Shown: positions 33,909 through 44,089, counted from the first letter of the stretch. The stretch is 64,000 nucleotides of DNA from Lactobacillus mulieris (GCF_007095465.1 NZ_SDGL01000002.1:1-64000); one strand, 5' to 3'. A program made the numbers and translations. The notes: generated by a model from the letters alone, not told the origin.

Positions 33909-35084
33909 ATGGATGTTAAAAAAATTCAAGCAGCAATTCAATGGATGAAACAAGGTGGCTTAGTAATTGTAGCCGATGATGAAGACCGTGAAAGTGAAGG
34001 TGACATAATCGGTCTAGGTTCTAAAGTTACTCCACAAAAAATTAACTTTATTACTCAAACAGCCCGTGGTTTGCTTTGCACAAGTATCGGTCGCAGTATT
34101 GCAGAAAGACTTAACTTAACTCCTATGGCTCAAAATAACACTGACCCCTATGGTACTGCTTTTACAGTTAGCGTTGATTATAAAACTACAACAACTGGAA
34201 TTTCCGCTTTTGATCGCGCTACTACAATTAAGGCTTTAGCTGATTCTACTACAAAAGCTGATGATTTCTTCAAACCTGGTCATACTTTTCCTCTAGTCGC
34301 CAAAGATGGGGGCGTTTTAGAGCGTAATGGCCATACTGAAGCTTCCATTACATTAGCTCGCCTAGCTGGTGAAGCCGAAGTAGCTTATATTTGCGAAGTA
34401 ATGGATGCTGATGGTCATATGGCAAGAAGACCCCGACTAAAAGAAATAGCAGCTGAATATAATTTGCCATTTTTAACAATTGCAGAATTGCAAGAATATG
34501 TTAAAAATCCTACAAGTAAAAATAATCAATTTGTCGACCTACCTACTGTATATGGCAACTTCAAAATAAAAGCCTATGTTGGCGAAAACTTGGCCTTAGT
34601 TAAAGGCCCAATTGACCCTAATAAGCCAGTATTGGTGCGGTTACATTCAGAATGTATGACTGGCGATGTTTTCGGCTCAAAAAGATGTGATTGTGGTGAA
34701 CAATTACATAAAGCAATGCAAAAAATCGACCATGAAGGAGGAATTCTAATTTATTTACGCCAAGAAGGCCGTGGAATCGGCTTAAGCAATAAGCTAAAAG
34801 CCTATGCCTTACAAGATCAAGGGCGCGACACTTATGAAGCTAATAAAATATTGGGTTTTGAGCCAGATGAACGTAAATATAATATTGCAAAAGAAATCTT
34901 GACAGATTTAGGAATTAGTAAAATCCGTTTATTAACCAATAATCCTGATAAGGTTACCCAACTAACAAAATACGGCATTGAAGTAACTGAGCGGGTTCCA
35001 CTGGAAATACCGGCAAATGAGATAAATAAATTTTATTTACAAACTAAACGAGATAAATTTCATCATTTAATTATGGGAAAATAA
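33909..35084 (+). CDS. ribBA: Bifunctional DHBP synthase / GTP cyclohydrolase II RibBA
   Basis: 391 residues. The N-terminal domain (about 1-200) makes 3,4-dihydroxy-2-butanone 4-phosphate: DDEDRESEGDIIG (about 22-34) binds metal and substrate, with HTEASITLARLAG later. The C-terminal GTP cyclohydrolase II domain (about 205-385) has RLHSECMTGDVFGSKRCDCG with the three zinc Cys, and LRQEGRGIGL. Both entry branches of riboflavin synthesis are thus in one chain. Both catalytic halves look intact. Confidence 0.97.
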   Translation: MDVKKIQAAIQWMKQGGLVIVADDEDRESEGDIIGLGSKVTPQKINFITQTARGLLCTSIGRSIAERLNLTPMAQNNTDPYGTAFTVSVDYKTTTTGISAFDRATTIKALADSTTKADDFFKPGHTFPLVAKDGGVLERNGHTEASITLARLAGEAEVAYICEVMDADGHMARRPRLKEIAAEYNLPFLTIAELQEYVKNPTSKNNQFVDLPTVYGNFKIKAYVGENLALVKGPIDPNKPVLVRLHSECMTGDVFGSKRCDCGEQLHKAMQKIDHEGGILIYLRQEGRGIGLSNKLKAYALQDQGRDTYEANKILGFEPDERKYNIAKEILTDLGISKIRLLTNNPDKVTQLTKYGIEVTERVPLEIPANEINKFYLQTKRDKFHHLIMGK

Positions 35085-35102
35085 ATGCAAAGGGGAAAAA
35101 TA

Positions 35103-35567
35103 ATGATTAAACAAGGTGATTTCATTAATGTTCATGGTAAAGTCGCAATTGTCGCTTCCCAATTCAATGAAACTGTTACTAAAAATTTAGTAGATGGAGC
35201 AACTGCAACTCTCAAAAAATTTGGTATCAAAAGTGAAGATATTGATATTTATTGGGTTCCTGGCGCATTTGAAATAGGCTTTACAGCAAAAAAAGTCCTT
35301 AAAACCAACAAGTATACTGGAATTATGACCTTAGGAGCTGTAATCAAAGGTGAAACTGATCACTACACTATGATTATTAACAATGTGACTTCTGCCATTA
35401 TGCAATTAAACTTAAAAGGCCAAATTCCAATTACTTTCGGTATGCTGACTACTGAAAATATTGAGCAAGCTATGCAAAGAGCTGGATTAAAAGCTGGTAA
35501 TGAAGGAAGTGCAACTGCTCAAACTTTACTTGAAATGATGAGTTTAAATGAACAAATAACTAAATAA
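35103..35567 (+). CDS. ribH: 6,7-dimethyl-8-ribityllumazine synthase RibH
   Basis: 154 residues, family length. Conserved stretches are [17 protein letters not shown] (near 18-34), [14 protein letters not shown] (near 53-66), [14 protein letters not shown] (active-site His near 86) and [15 protein letters not shown]. The ATG at 35103 follows AAAGGGG; the upstream ATG at 35085 lacks such a site. It is the last gene of the rib operon; I see no strong terminator immediately after. Confidence 0.95.
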   Translation: MIKQGDFINVHGKVAIVASQFNETVTKNLVDGATATLKKFGIKSEDIDIYWVPGAFEIGFTAKKVLKTNKYTGIMTLGAVIKGETDHYTMIINNVTSAIMQLNLKGQIPITFGMLTTENIEQAMQRAGLKAGNEGSATAQTLLEMMSLNEQITK

Positions 35568-35635
35568 AGATAATTAAAGACTTCACTAATTAACATTTTT
35601 TCTTAAAAGATATATTTTAAAGTCTGTTTTCAAAC

Positions 35636-35649
35636 TTGAAGCGCTTACA
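35636..35649 (+). promoter_or_regulatory. CcpA binding site (cre) upstream of ldhD
   Basis: TTGAAGCGCTTACA matches the catabolite-responsive consensus (WTGNAANCGNWNNCW). It lies about 50 bp upstream of the TATAAT at 35695-35700, a position compatible with activation of the lactate dehydrogenase gene by CcpA. Confidence 0.65.
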
Positions 35650-35665
35650 TATTAAAATATGATAG

Positions 35666-36736
<1,071 letters not shown>

Positions 36737-36816
36737 TTTACTTTGATGAGCGTCAGCCATATTATACTTACACAGCTCCTCACAAACTACTCAATTAAAG
36801 TTATAGCGTGATTTAA

Positions 36817-36832
36817 AGTTTCACGTGTAACT
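36817..36832. other. parS-like centromere site 2
   Basis: AGTTTCACGTGTAACT differs by one base from the sites at 8534 and 41513. The core GTTTCACGTGTAAC is identical to the one at 44091-44104. Confidence 0.6.
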
Positions 36833-36847
36833 TTTCATAAATTATCT

Positions 36848-36880
36848 AAAAGAGATTTAGCCTTGCTAAATCTCTTTTTT
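36848..36880 (+). terminator. ldhD terminator
   Basis: AAAGAGATTTAG-CCTTG-CTAAATCTCTTT stem with T6. Confidence 0.9.
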
Positions 36881-37087
36881 CTATCTATATAATAGCTTCC
36901 AAGCAAAATATTTGACATATTCAAAAATTTTTGTTCCCTTTCAAAAAGAAATATGCTACACTTGTGAGCGGCGTATGTGCAACACCTTTAATAGACCTTG
37001 TGGTTGAAGTTTGTTCAGCACTTATTCCAAACTAAATTCATGCTCTATAGCATAACTTTGATAACTAAATAAAAGGGGAATTTTTAC

Positions 37088-37807
37088 ATGAATAGTTTTA
37101 TTGGGGAATTCGTCGGCACCATGGTCTTATTGGTGCTCGGTATTGGTATTGGTGCTGGTTCTAACTTGAAAGGCTCAATCGCAAAAGGCGCTAGTTGGCA
37201 TCATATTACCATGACTTGGGGCTTAGCAATTACTTTTGCCGTTTATGTAGCCGGCAGTCTTGGTTCTAAAGCACACCTCAATCCAGCTGTAACTTTGAGT
37301 TTTGCTACTTTTGGTCTTTTCCCATGGAAAGACGTTTTACCATACATTACAGCTCAATTTTTAGGAGCATTTGCAGGAGCTGCAATTATTGCAATCCACT
37401 ACTACCCTCACTTCAAAGCTACAAAGAATGAAGATGAAGGTAACCACGTTGGTATTTTTACCACTGGTGCTGCAATTGACAATCCTATTTTTAACTTCCT
37501 CAGTGAAGTAATTGCGACATTTATTTTTGTTTTAATTCTTTTAAACTTAGGTGACTTCACTACTGGTCTTAAGCCACTTATTTTAGGTCTATTAATCATG
37601 GTAATTGGTCAAGCATTTGGTGAAACTACTGGCTTTGCTTTAAACCCAGCTCGTGACTGGGGTCCACGTTTTGCTTATACTGTATTGCCAATTCCAAATA
37701 AAGGTAACGCACATTGGAGTTATGCATGGGTTCCTATGTTTGGTCCATTAGTTGGTGCATTCATGGCAACTGGTTTGCAAACTCTCGTTTTATCAATGAT
37801 GAAATAA
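37088..37807 (+). CDS. glpF: Glycerol uptake facilitator (aquaglyceroporin), GlpF-like
   Basis: 239 residues, six membrane helices. The two half-helix motifs are HLNPAVTLS (about 63-71) and ALNPARDWGPR (about 186-196). The Asp after the second NPAR is typical of glycerol-conducting channels rather than strict water channels. Lactobacillus homologues also pass water, dihydroxyacetone or lactic acid; placement right after ldhD makes lactate permeation an attractive but unproven idea. AAAGGGG precedes the ATG. Confidence 0.93.
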   Translation: MNSFIGEFVGTMVLLVLGIGIGAGSNLKGSIAKGASWHHITMTWGLAITFAVYVAGSLGSKAHLNPAVTLSFATFGLFPWKDVLPYITAQFLGAFAGAAIIAIHYYPHFKATKNEDEGNHVGIFTTGAAIDNPIFNFLSEVIATFIFVLILLNLGDFTTGLKPLILGLLIMVIGQAFGETTGFALNPARDWGPRFAYTVLPIPNKGNAHWSYAWVPMFGPLVGAFMATGLQTLVLSMMK

Positions 37808-37850
37808 AAAATAGCTAATTTTAAAAGAGTTTCTAGGAAACTCCTATAAT

Positions 37851-37904
37851 AAAAATGTTGATAATCTAGGTTAACTTCAGCCTGATATATCAACATTTTT
37901 TATT
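37851..37904 (+). terminator. glpF terminator
   Basis: AAAAATGTTGATA (37851) pairs with TATCAACATTTTT (37888-37900) around a long loop, with T-rich 3' flank. The stem resembles that of the terminator at 57717-57767. A shorter hairpin GAGTTT-CTAG-GAAACTC precedes it at about 37828-37843. Confidence 0.7.
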
Positions 37905-38059
37905 TTTACCATTTTTTAGGTATCTATATAAAACATACTATGATCTTTACTTGTAGAGGACTGGGCTCTCTTTTTCATTTTATCGCCCTATTGATTTATG
38001 CTACCATATAAAAATACTACCGAAGTTTTTAAGTAACATAACATTTATGAGGAGATTTT

Positions 38060-38908
38060 ATGACAATTGGCGATGCGCTAAAAGAAGTACAGGTAGAATT
38101 AGGGTTAACAGCGGAAGAAATGACTGCTGGAGTTATATCAAAAGGAACGTATTCAAAAGTTATTAATAACAAAACTAGATTAAGTTCTGATTTATTATTA
38201 AAAATTTTATTCTCTCATGGTATTGACATTGAAGTGTTTTTTAATAAAACCAAAGATACATATGCACCAAAAAACATAATTATTGAAGAAAAATTATCTC
38301 AAGAATTTGGAGCTGCATTTAATAATCATGATCTTGTTAGTGCTACTGATTGTTTAAAGAAAATACAAAAACAAAATAATAATCCCTATTTACTACAACG
38401 CGCACAAATTGGGGTTGCATTTCTGTCTAATACAATTGAGCAATTAGATAAAAATCTTGCTCAATTAATAGTTAACGAACTTAATACACATGAAAATTGG
38501 GTTTCTAACCTTCAAGCTTTAAAACTTTTTAGTAATTCGATGTTAGTTCTTTCTGATGAAAAAGTTGAAGTCCTTATGAAAATATTTTTTATAAGATTAA
38601 AAAGAATGAATATCAAATCTGAAACTATGATTGAAAGATATGCAATTATTTGTAGTAATTATCTTCACTGGAAGTATGATTCACTTAAACAAGCTAAGTC
38701 ACAAGAAAAAAATAAACACAAAAGAAATATCTCCAAGTCCATAAAATATCTTACTAAGCTAGATAAATCTCCACGCTTTTTAATATACAAAATATTAGGT
38801 AATTATTATAAAAATATATTCACTGGAGATATAGATTCCGCTATAAATATTAAACATCATTTAAAAGAATTAGGGTTTACGAGTTTAACTAAAAATTGGC
38901 CGATTTAA
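38060..38908 (+). CDS. Rgg/GadR/MutR family transcriptional regulator
   Basis: 282 residues. An N-terminal HTH (about 1-60: LKEVQVELGLTAEEMTAG, SKGTYSKVINNKTRLS) is followed by a long helical repeat domain typical of Rgg proteins, which bind short peptides. The middle HTH has SKGTYSKV where many relatives have SQSYYSKV or SQSFYSRF. It is transcribed with the downstream leader ORF and bacteriocin-type genes, separated only by its terminator hairpin, so it probably controls them. The C-terminal helical domain is recognisable by pattern only. It shares overall layout with the second regulator at 41834-42706. Confidence 0.8.
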   Translation: MTIGDALKEVQVELGLTAEEMTAGVISKGTYSKVINNKTRLSSDLLLKILFSHGIDIEVFFNKTKDTYAPKNIIIEEKLSQEFGAAFNNHDLVSATDCLKKIQKQNNNPYLLQRAQIGVAFLSNTIEQLDKNLAQLIVNELNTHENWVSNLQALKLFSNSMLVLSDEKVEVLMKIFFIRLKRMNIKSETMIERYAIICSNYLHWKYDSLKQAKSQEKNKHKRNISKSIKYLTKLDKSPRFLIYKILGNYYKNIFTGDIDSAINIKHHLKELGFTSLTKNWPI

Positions 38909-38944
38909 AGAATAAAGTTTCACATATGAAACTTTATTCTTTTT
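38909..38944 (+). terminator. rgg terminator
   Basis: AGAATAAAGTTTCA-CATA-TGAAACTTTATTCT, a 14-bp perfect stem followed by TTTT. Confidence 0.85.
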
Positions 38945-38997
38945 ATATTATCTTTTAACGTATACTCTTTATATAAAAATAGAAAGGATTTTTAATT

Positions 38998-39120
38998 ATG
39001 GATTCTGGAGAATTTCTCTTATGCAACAGTAAGCTTATGCTTACTATGGTTGGTAAAAATAATAAAAAGGCGATATTGTTGATATCGCTTTTTGTGTTTA
39101 TAAGGAATGCCTATGTTTAA
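38998..39120 (+). CDS. 40-residue leader/small ORF upstream of bacteriocin-type genes
   Basis: ATG 38998 has AAAGGA about 9 nt upstream. The peptide is polar then hydrophobic: MDSGEFLLCNSKLML, then KKAILLISLFVFIRNAYV at the end. The frame contains an inverted repeat GTAAGC-TTAT-GCTTAC (39029-39044), then the terminator-like hairpin at 39065-39093, and ends at 39120, overlapping the next gene's start at 39113. It could be a signal or bacteriocin-like peptide, or a leader whose translation opens the hairpin. It is not recognised as a known family; lactococcin-972-type loci usually have a bacteriocin gene of about 100 codons here. Confidence 0.5.
   Translation: MDSGEFLLCNSKLMLTMVGKNNKKAILLISLFVFIRNAYV
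39065..39093 (+). terminator. Terminator-like hairpin inside the leader ORF
   Basis: GCGATAT-TGTTG-ATATCGC with flanking A and T tracts, only 20 nt before the start of the membrane protein gene. It is a possible attenuator. Confidence 0.6.
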
Positions 39121-41197
39121 AAAAAGTCTCAAATTTATTTTTATCTTGTTAAATATGATTGTTGCTAGTCTTTTTCTAATTTATAGCATCAACCAATACA
39201 GTGATACTCATAACCTAAAGCAATTCGATATCTCAGCTGACTATACACCTTTTCAATTACCTGAGCCAGCTTCAACTACCCATGACTATTTACACCAATT
39301 AGCAGTAATTAAGAAAACCAGTCAAAAAATGCAAATTCATTTTTTAAAAAGGTCTTATTTCACTGGTTATAATTCTGGAAGTAAATTTAGCTATAATACC
39401 TTCAAACAAAACGTCCTCTTTGAATCAGATAATTTATCGGATTCTTTACTTTCTAACTATTTTGGTCACCATTTTCAATCCGGAAAAGTATATTCAACTG
39501 CAGCTAAGTCAAACTCTTTGCGGTTAAAAAGCTACGGAACAATCGCTTTTACCATTAAAGAATTTAACTATCAACACGCTCCCCAATCGCGAGAAGGGAT
39601 TTTCTTTATTCAAACAACTAATCCCAACCAAATTGAGCAGTACTTAGAGCTTCTTAGTCAAAACTATAACCATGAATTTGCCAGCAATTATTCAGTCAAA
39701 GATTTTCTCGCTCCTGAAATGTACCCTGCTTCAATTGACTTAAATTTAGATTCATCCAATTTGCGCACCCTTACTCTAGTTGCTATCTTATTTCAACTTA
39801 TCTTCTTTATTGTTTATTTTCTAACTTTTAATTACGAAAATGGTGTTTACTCTTTATTAGGCTACTCACTTTTCCAAAAAGTTAACCAGTTGATTTTAAA
39901 AAGTCTAATCTGGGGTAATTTGCCAATTTTGCTACTCGGAATCTTTTATGAAGTAAGTAAGCAATATTATGATTTAATCTTCAATAGTCTTTCTGTCTTA
40001 TTTGGTTTAGTTACATTAGAATATCTTCTTGCATTAGCTATTACCTTTATATTAGGTAAATTACCAACCAATCGCTTTTTAGTTAAGCGAGCCGACAATA
40101 AATATTTATTTGGCTTTGCCTTTTTAGCCAAAGTTGTTTTAGTTTTTTTGGTTTTTATTAGTGCCCAAGATTTAGCCGATTTTGCTGGACAAAACATCAA
40201 AACTGCATTTTCTCAGCAGACTAATTTCTATCATAAATATGTAAGTTTTTATCCCCTAGTTCAAGGCTATAATGAAACCCTTGACCAAATTAAGCAGGAA
40301 AAATATCAAACTAAGAACTTATATCCGACTTTAAATCGCGCTGGTGCAATTTATATTGACACTTCTCCCCTTAACTCTGAAAAACCCTATTTATTACAAA
40401 ATGTAGATGTTAATGTTAACTACTTAAAATTAGTTCCAGTTAAGAAACTAAATGGGAAGAAGGTCATTCTAAGTGATCAAGACACAAACAAAACGATACT
40501 ATTGCCCCAAAGAAACTTGCAAAATACAGATAAAATTGCGGAATTTTACTCCTCTAAACGCCATGAAAAAGTTAAATTCATTATTATCAAGAACCAGCAA
40601 GCATTATTTAACGAAAAAGGACAAAAAATTAACAACTATCAGTATATAACTGTTAGCCCCTTAAAAAATGTTCTGCAAAAACTTGATTTGAATATTCTTA
40701 CTGGTGCTAGTGCAGATACTTTAAAAATTCCGCTAATCAAAAATCCATTAGCAACTTACAGGCATTATGAAAAACTATTAGCTAAATACAATTCTCGTGA
40801 TAACTTGCCCCATTTAATTAAGGCAAGTGACAGTGACCTTGAAGAATTAAAAGATCAAGCAGCTAGTTTCTATCTTTCGGACTTTGACTTGTTTTTAAGC
40901 TTAGTAACTCTTATAACAGTTACCCTTTCAACGATTAATTTATATTTTTCAATCTTTGGTCGGGAATTTGCGATTAAGCAAGCTTTGGGTCGGCCACTTA
41001 GAGAAAAGACATATTTCTATTGGGCTTTAATTTTACTGCAAACTAGCATTCTTCTTGGTTTGATAATAGCCACTAAGATGCTGAATCTAAATAATCTAGT
41101 TCTTTTTGCAATACTGACAATTGGCGATATTTTATTTAGCACAATTGCCATTAAATCGTTTTCCAAAAACTTAGTAAGGAGATTTTTAAATGACTAA
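39113..41197 (+). CDS. Bacteriocin-associated integral membrane protein (lactococcin 972-type putative immunity/permease)
   Basis: 694 residues with seven to eight helices: one at the N-terminus (about 5-25), four in the middle (about 220-380) and three near the C-terminus (about 600-690), around two large extracellular domains. This FtsX-like layout with a paired ABC ATPase (overlapping 8 nt downstream) matches the membrane protein of lactococcin-972-type systems, thought to give immunity or export. The C-terminal FGREFAIKQALGR resembles FtsX/MacB permeases. ATG 39113 has AAGGA 6 nt upstream; ATG 39107 is adjacent to it and less likely. No recognisable bacteriocin structural gene is present. 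Confidence 0.75.
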   Translation: MFKKSLKFIFILLNMIVASLFLIYSINQYSDTHNLKQFDISADYTPFQLPEPASTTHDYLHQLAVIKKTSQKMQIHFLKRSYFTGYNSGSKFSYNTFKQNVLFESDNLSDSLLSNYFGHHFQSGKVYSTAAKSNSLRLKSYGTIAFTIKEFNYQHAPQSREGIFFIQTTNPNQIEQYLELLSQNYNHEFASNYSVKDFLAPEMYPASIDLNLDSSNLRTLTLVAILFQLIFFIVYFLTFNYENGVYSLLGYSLFQKVNQLILKSLIWGNLPILLLGIFYEVSKQYYDLIFNSLSVLFGLVTLEYLLALAITFILGKLPTNRFLVKRADNKYLFGFAFLAKVVLVFLVFISAQDLADFAGQNIKTAFSQQTNFYHKYVSFYPLVQGYNETLDQIKQEKYQTKNLYPTLNRAGAIYIDTSPLNSEKPYLLQNVDVNVNYLKLVPVKKLNGKKVILSDQDTNKTILLPQRNLQNTDKIAEFYSSKRHEKVKFIIIKNQQALFNEKGQKINNYQYITVSPLKNVLQKLDLNILTGASADTLKIPLIKNPLATYRHYEKLLAKYNSRDNLPHLIKASDSDLEELKDQAASFYLSDFDLFLSLVTLITVTLSTINLYFSIFGREFAIKQALGRPLREKTYFYWALILLQTSILLGLIIATKMLNLNNLVLFAILTIGDILFSTIAIKSFSKNLVRRFLND

Positions 41198-41849
41198 TGC
41201 CATCGAGATTACTAACTTAACCAAAAGTTTTAAACACAAACCTGTTTTTCAGGAATTAAACTTAACGGTTCCAGAAAAAGCACTTACTGTTATTTATGGT
41301 AAAAGTGGTTGCGGAAAGTCAACTTTATTAAATATTATCGGCTTATTAGAACAAGCTGATGCTGGCACTATCAACTTACTAGGAGAAAAAGCTCCTAAAG
41401 CCGGTACAAGAAAAGCACAAAGTTTTATTAAAAATAACATTAACTACCTTTTTCAAAATTATGCATTATTAAATGAACAATCTATAAAGAAAAATTTAGA
41501 GTTAGTGCACTTAGTTTCACGTGAAACTAAAGCAGACTTTGACGAAAGAGCTAAAAAAATATTAGCTTCTCTAAATCTAGAAGTTGATTTAAATACTAAC
41601 GTTGCTAGTTTATCTGGTGGTCAAAAGCAGCGAATTGCATTAGCGCGCACATTACTCAAACCAGGGAAATTAATTCTATGTGATGAGCCAACAGGTTCAC
41701 TTGATCCCGAAAATAGAGATTACATATTACTAGCATTAAATAAAGCAAAAAATGCTGGTAAAACAGTTTTAGTTGTTACACATGATCCATATATTATCAA
41801 AAAAAGTGACTTCTCTTATGATTTAAAAGAACTTTATAAAGACGGGTAA
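41190..41849 (+). CDS. ABC transporter ATPase, bacteriocin export (lactococcin 972) group
   Basis: 219 residues. Walker A GKSGCGKST (about 35-43), Q-loop YLFQNYALL, signature SLSGGQKQRIALAR, Walker B LILCDEPTGSLD, and H-loop VVTHD. It belongs to the LolD/MacB-type ATPases and pairs with the membrane protein that it overlaps. A parS-like palindrome lies in its VSRET codons (41513-41528). Its 3' end overlaps the convergent Rgg gene by 16 nt. Confidence 0.88.
   Translation: MTNAIEITNLTKSFKHKPVFQELNLTVPEKALTVIYGKSGCGKSTLLNIIGLLEQADAGTINLLGEKAPKAGTRKAQSFIKNNINYLFQNYALLNEQSIKKNLELVHLVSRETKADFDERAKKILASLNLEVDLNTNVASLSGGQKQRIALARTLLKPGKLILCDEPTGSLDPENRDYILLALNKAKNAGKTVLVVTHDPYIIKKSDFSYDLKELYKDG
41513..41528. 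other. parS-like centromere site 3
   Basis: AGTTTCACGTGAAACT, identical in all 16 bases to the site at 8534-8549 and matching 14 of 16 positions of consensus parS. Confidence 0.75.
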
Positions 41850-42706
41850 TTTGAGAGTTGTCGCTTTATAAATTCATTTAATCCATTTCCATATGCTTCC
41901 ATACCAAGTTCCTTAAACATTGTAACTGCATTATCACATTTAATTAAATATTTTTTATCTCTCGTAATTTGATACATATTGGCACTTTCAAAGAAATAAA
42001 TACAACATTTATAGAAGAAAATTGCTGGATTAGTTGAAATTTTGCTTGCAACTTTAGCAAAAAATTTAGCTAAGTCTGGCTTTTTATTTTCAATAGTTAA
42101 AATTAGCATATTTGCAATAATTGATAATAAAACTCTTTGAACATCAATATCGGTATCACTTTGATATTGTTTAATTATTTGTTTTGAAATGGCTATATTA
42201 CTTTCTAAATCATAAAAATCCATAAAATTACAATACAATGCCATATTATTTTTATTAAAGTTAGGACTACTAAATACCTGCTCCTTTAATTTTTGCCGCA
42301 GTTCATCATCATTTGGTTCATCAGGCTTTTTTGTTGATTCAAGCCATCCTCTTGCTATCAATTTTTGTTGTTGCTTATCTTTTTCAGATAAGTTGCTTTC
42401 ATCTATTAAATTTATAACATTAGCAAGTTTTTCTTTATCAGCAGCATAATATGCCTCAATCATTACTGTATCCAAATCATCAATTTCTTGCTTATGTAAC
42501 CTTGAACCATGATTTAAGCGACTAAAAAATTCCCAAAGAGGAATATTGTTGTAATTTAACAAATCAATTAAATCTTCTGCTGTAATTCGATTAGCATTTT
42601 TTTCAACTTTTGAATAATAAGATTGACTTACCACTTCTCCCACAAACTCTTTTTGTCTTTTTCCTTGACTTAATCGATATTCTTTTAAAAGACTACCAAT
42701 TTGCAT
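41834..42706 (-). CDS. Rgg/GadR/MutR family transcriptional regulator (second)
   Basis: 290 residues. N-terminal HTH reads LLKEYRLSQGKRQKEFVGEVV and SQSYYSKVEKNANRIT (about 5-40), the classic Rgg start. The C-terminal region is helical and repeats-like, with Cys-Tyr-Phe patterns. It is divergent from an MFS exporter 103 nt away, so autoregulation and exporter control are likely. ATG 42706 follows GGGGGAG; the longer frame to 42730 adds eight residues upstream of that site. Pheromone gene not seen in the divergent gap. Confidence 0.88.
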   Translation of the reverse strand: MQIGSLLKEYRLSQGKRQKEFVGEVVSQSYYSKVEKNANRITAEDLIDLLNYNNIPLWEFFSRLNHGSRLHKQEIDDLDTVMIEAYYAADKEKLANVINLIDESNLSEKDKQQQKLIARGWLESTKKPDEPNDDELRQKLKEQVFSSPNFNKNNMALYCNFMDFYDLESNIAISKQIIKQYQSDTDIDVQRVLLSIIANMLILTIENKKPDLAKFFAKVASKISTNPAIFFYKCCIYFFESANMYQITRDKKYLIKCDNAVTMFKELGMEAYGNGLNEFIKRQLSNYPSL

Positions 42707-42809
42707 AGAACTCCCCCTTTTTTTATTCAAATGTGACTATTTCTCTTAATATAATTATAATCCCTGTAAGATGAAATTAAAATTAAGCAACTTTAATAGG
42801 AGGAATAGT

Positions 42810-44066
42810 ATGAACGTTTTTTTAAAGAATAAATCTTACAGGCGTTTTTCAATTGTTAGTTTTCTCTCAGGAACTGGAGATATCCTTTTTTACATGGCTT
42901 TGATGACTTATGCCAGTAAGTTAGAGAACTACTCACTAGCACTTTCTTTGATTGCAATTTCTGAATCATTACCTAAATTATTAGATACTTTTTCAGGATA
43001 CTTAGCTGACAGAACCCGAAAGAAATTCAAAAATATCTTTTTAATGGCACTTATAAGATTCATCTTATATAGCTTAGTTGGTATTTTATTTGCAAGTAAA
43101 CTATCTGACTGGACACTAGTTTTGATTGTAATCGTAATTAATCTAATATCAGATACTTTCGGCTCTTATGCTGGTGGTTTAGTTGTACCATTAATTGTTA
43201 ATTTAGTTGGTGAGGAAGATTTTGGTGAGGCCGAAGGATTCACAAGTGGTGTATCACAAGTTATTGGTATTTCTGCCCAATTTCTAGGTTCAGGCTTACT
43301 ACTTTTTATGTCTTATTCAAATTTAGCCTTTCTTAACGCATTTACCTTCTTATTTGCTGGCCTACTTTACGCCAGTATAGGTCGCAAACAGAAAGATGAT
43401 AACCAACTAATTGAAAGCCAAGATATTAATCGTGAAAAATTTTTACCTACACTAAAATCTTCATACAACCAAGTTAAAAAACAACCTGGCTTATTAACAA
43501 TCGTATTAGTTGTCGCTCTTATTAATGGCACTTTAAGTGCCCTACAATCCTTAATTCCAATAGTGATGGTCGCGTATAAAAAGACAATGATAATATCAAA
43601 TTATAGCTTTACAATCGCAATTATCGGAATTGTAGTAAGTAGTGGATTCGCTCTTGGAAGTATCTGTGGACCACAATTATTCAAAAAAACTACCATATTT
43701 TCAATTGTAATTACCGCAATTATTCTTAGTATAGCTACTACTATAATCGCATTTATAGCAAATATTTATATTATTTTGCCCGCTTACTTCATATTAGCTG
43801 CAACTGCTAGTTTAGCTTCAATTAAGCTATCACAATGGTTGGTTATGGCTGTTAATCAAAAGATTTTAGCTTCAAGTATGGGCTTGTTAAATACAATCTT
43901 GACGGTAATGGCTCCTACTATGACCACCATCTTCACTACAATTTCGGGGAGCACTAACTTTATTGTATCTATGTCAATATTAGTAATTGTTGAAGTTATT
44001 ATTTTATTCATTGCAATTAAACTGAATCTAACAGCTAGAGAAGCAACTACATCAACATTAGAATAA
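42810..44066 (+). CDS. MFS transporter, exporter type
   Basis: 418 residues, twelve hydrophobic helices in two halves separated by a cytosolic loop (about 192-220). The first loop carries DTFSGYLADRTRKK, a motif A variant. The substrate is unknown; relatives include macrolide-type effluxers. ATG 42810 follows AGGAGG; the frame from 42771 begins upstream of this site. It is divergent from the Rgg regulator and ends near a bidirectional terminator. Confidence 0.85.
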   Translation: MNVFLKNKSYRRFSIVSFLSGTGDILFYMALMTYASKLENYSLALSLIAISESLPKLLDTFSGYLADRTRKKFKNIFLMALIRFILYSLVGILFASKLSDWTLVLIVIVINLISDTFGSYAGGLVVPLIVNLVGEEDFGEAEGFTSGVSQVIGISAQFLGSGLLLFMSYSNLAFLNAFTFLFAGLLYASIGRKQKDDNQLIESQDINREKFLPTLKSSYNQVKKQPGLLTIVLVVALINGTLSALQSLIPIVMVAYKKTMIISNYSFTIAIIGIVVSSGFALGSICGPQLFKKTTIFSIVITAIILSIATTIIAFIANIYIILPAYFILAATASLASIKLSQWLVMAVNQKILASSMGLLNTILTVMAPTMTTIFTTISGSTNFIVSMSILVIVEVIILFIAIKLNLTAREATTSTLE

Positions 44067-44089
44067 AAATTTTTAGTTAATTAAAATTC

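Larger units (their letters stand above)
36737..37087 (+). other. 351-bp intergenic region between ldhD and glpF
   Basis: Holds a parS-like site (36817-36832), the ldhD terminator (36848-36880), and the glpF control region: TTGACA at 36912-36917 and an extended -10 TGCTACACT (36954-36962), not at ideal mutual spacing. The ~115-nt leader after that contains short dyads (AGTTTG/CAAACT) but no recognised riboswitch. No gene is supported. Confidence 0.6.

Noticed and set aside
38917-38932. GTTTCACATATGAAAC resembling parS
   Set aside because: It has a 2-bp insertion at the centre and is fully explained as part of the rgg terminator stem.
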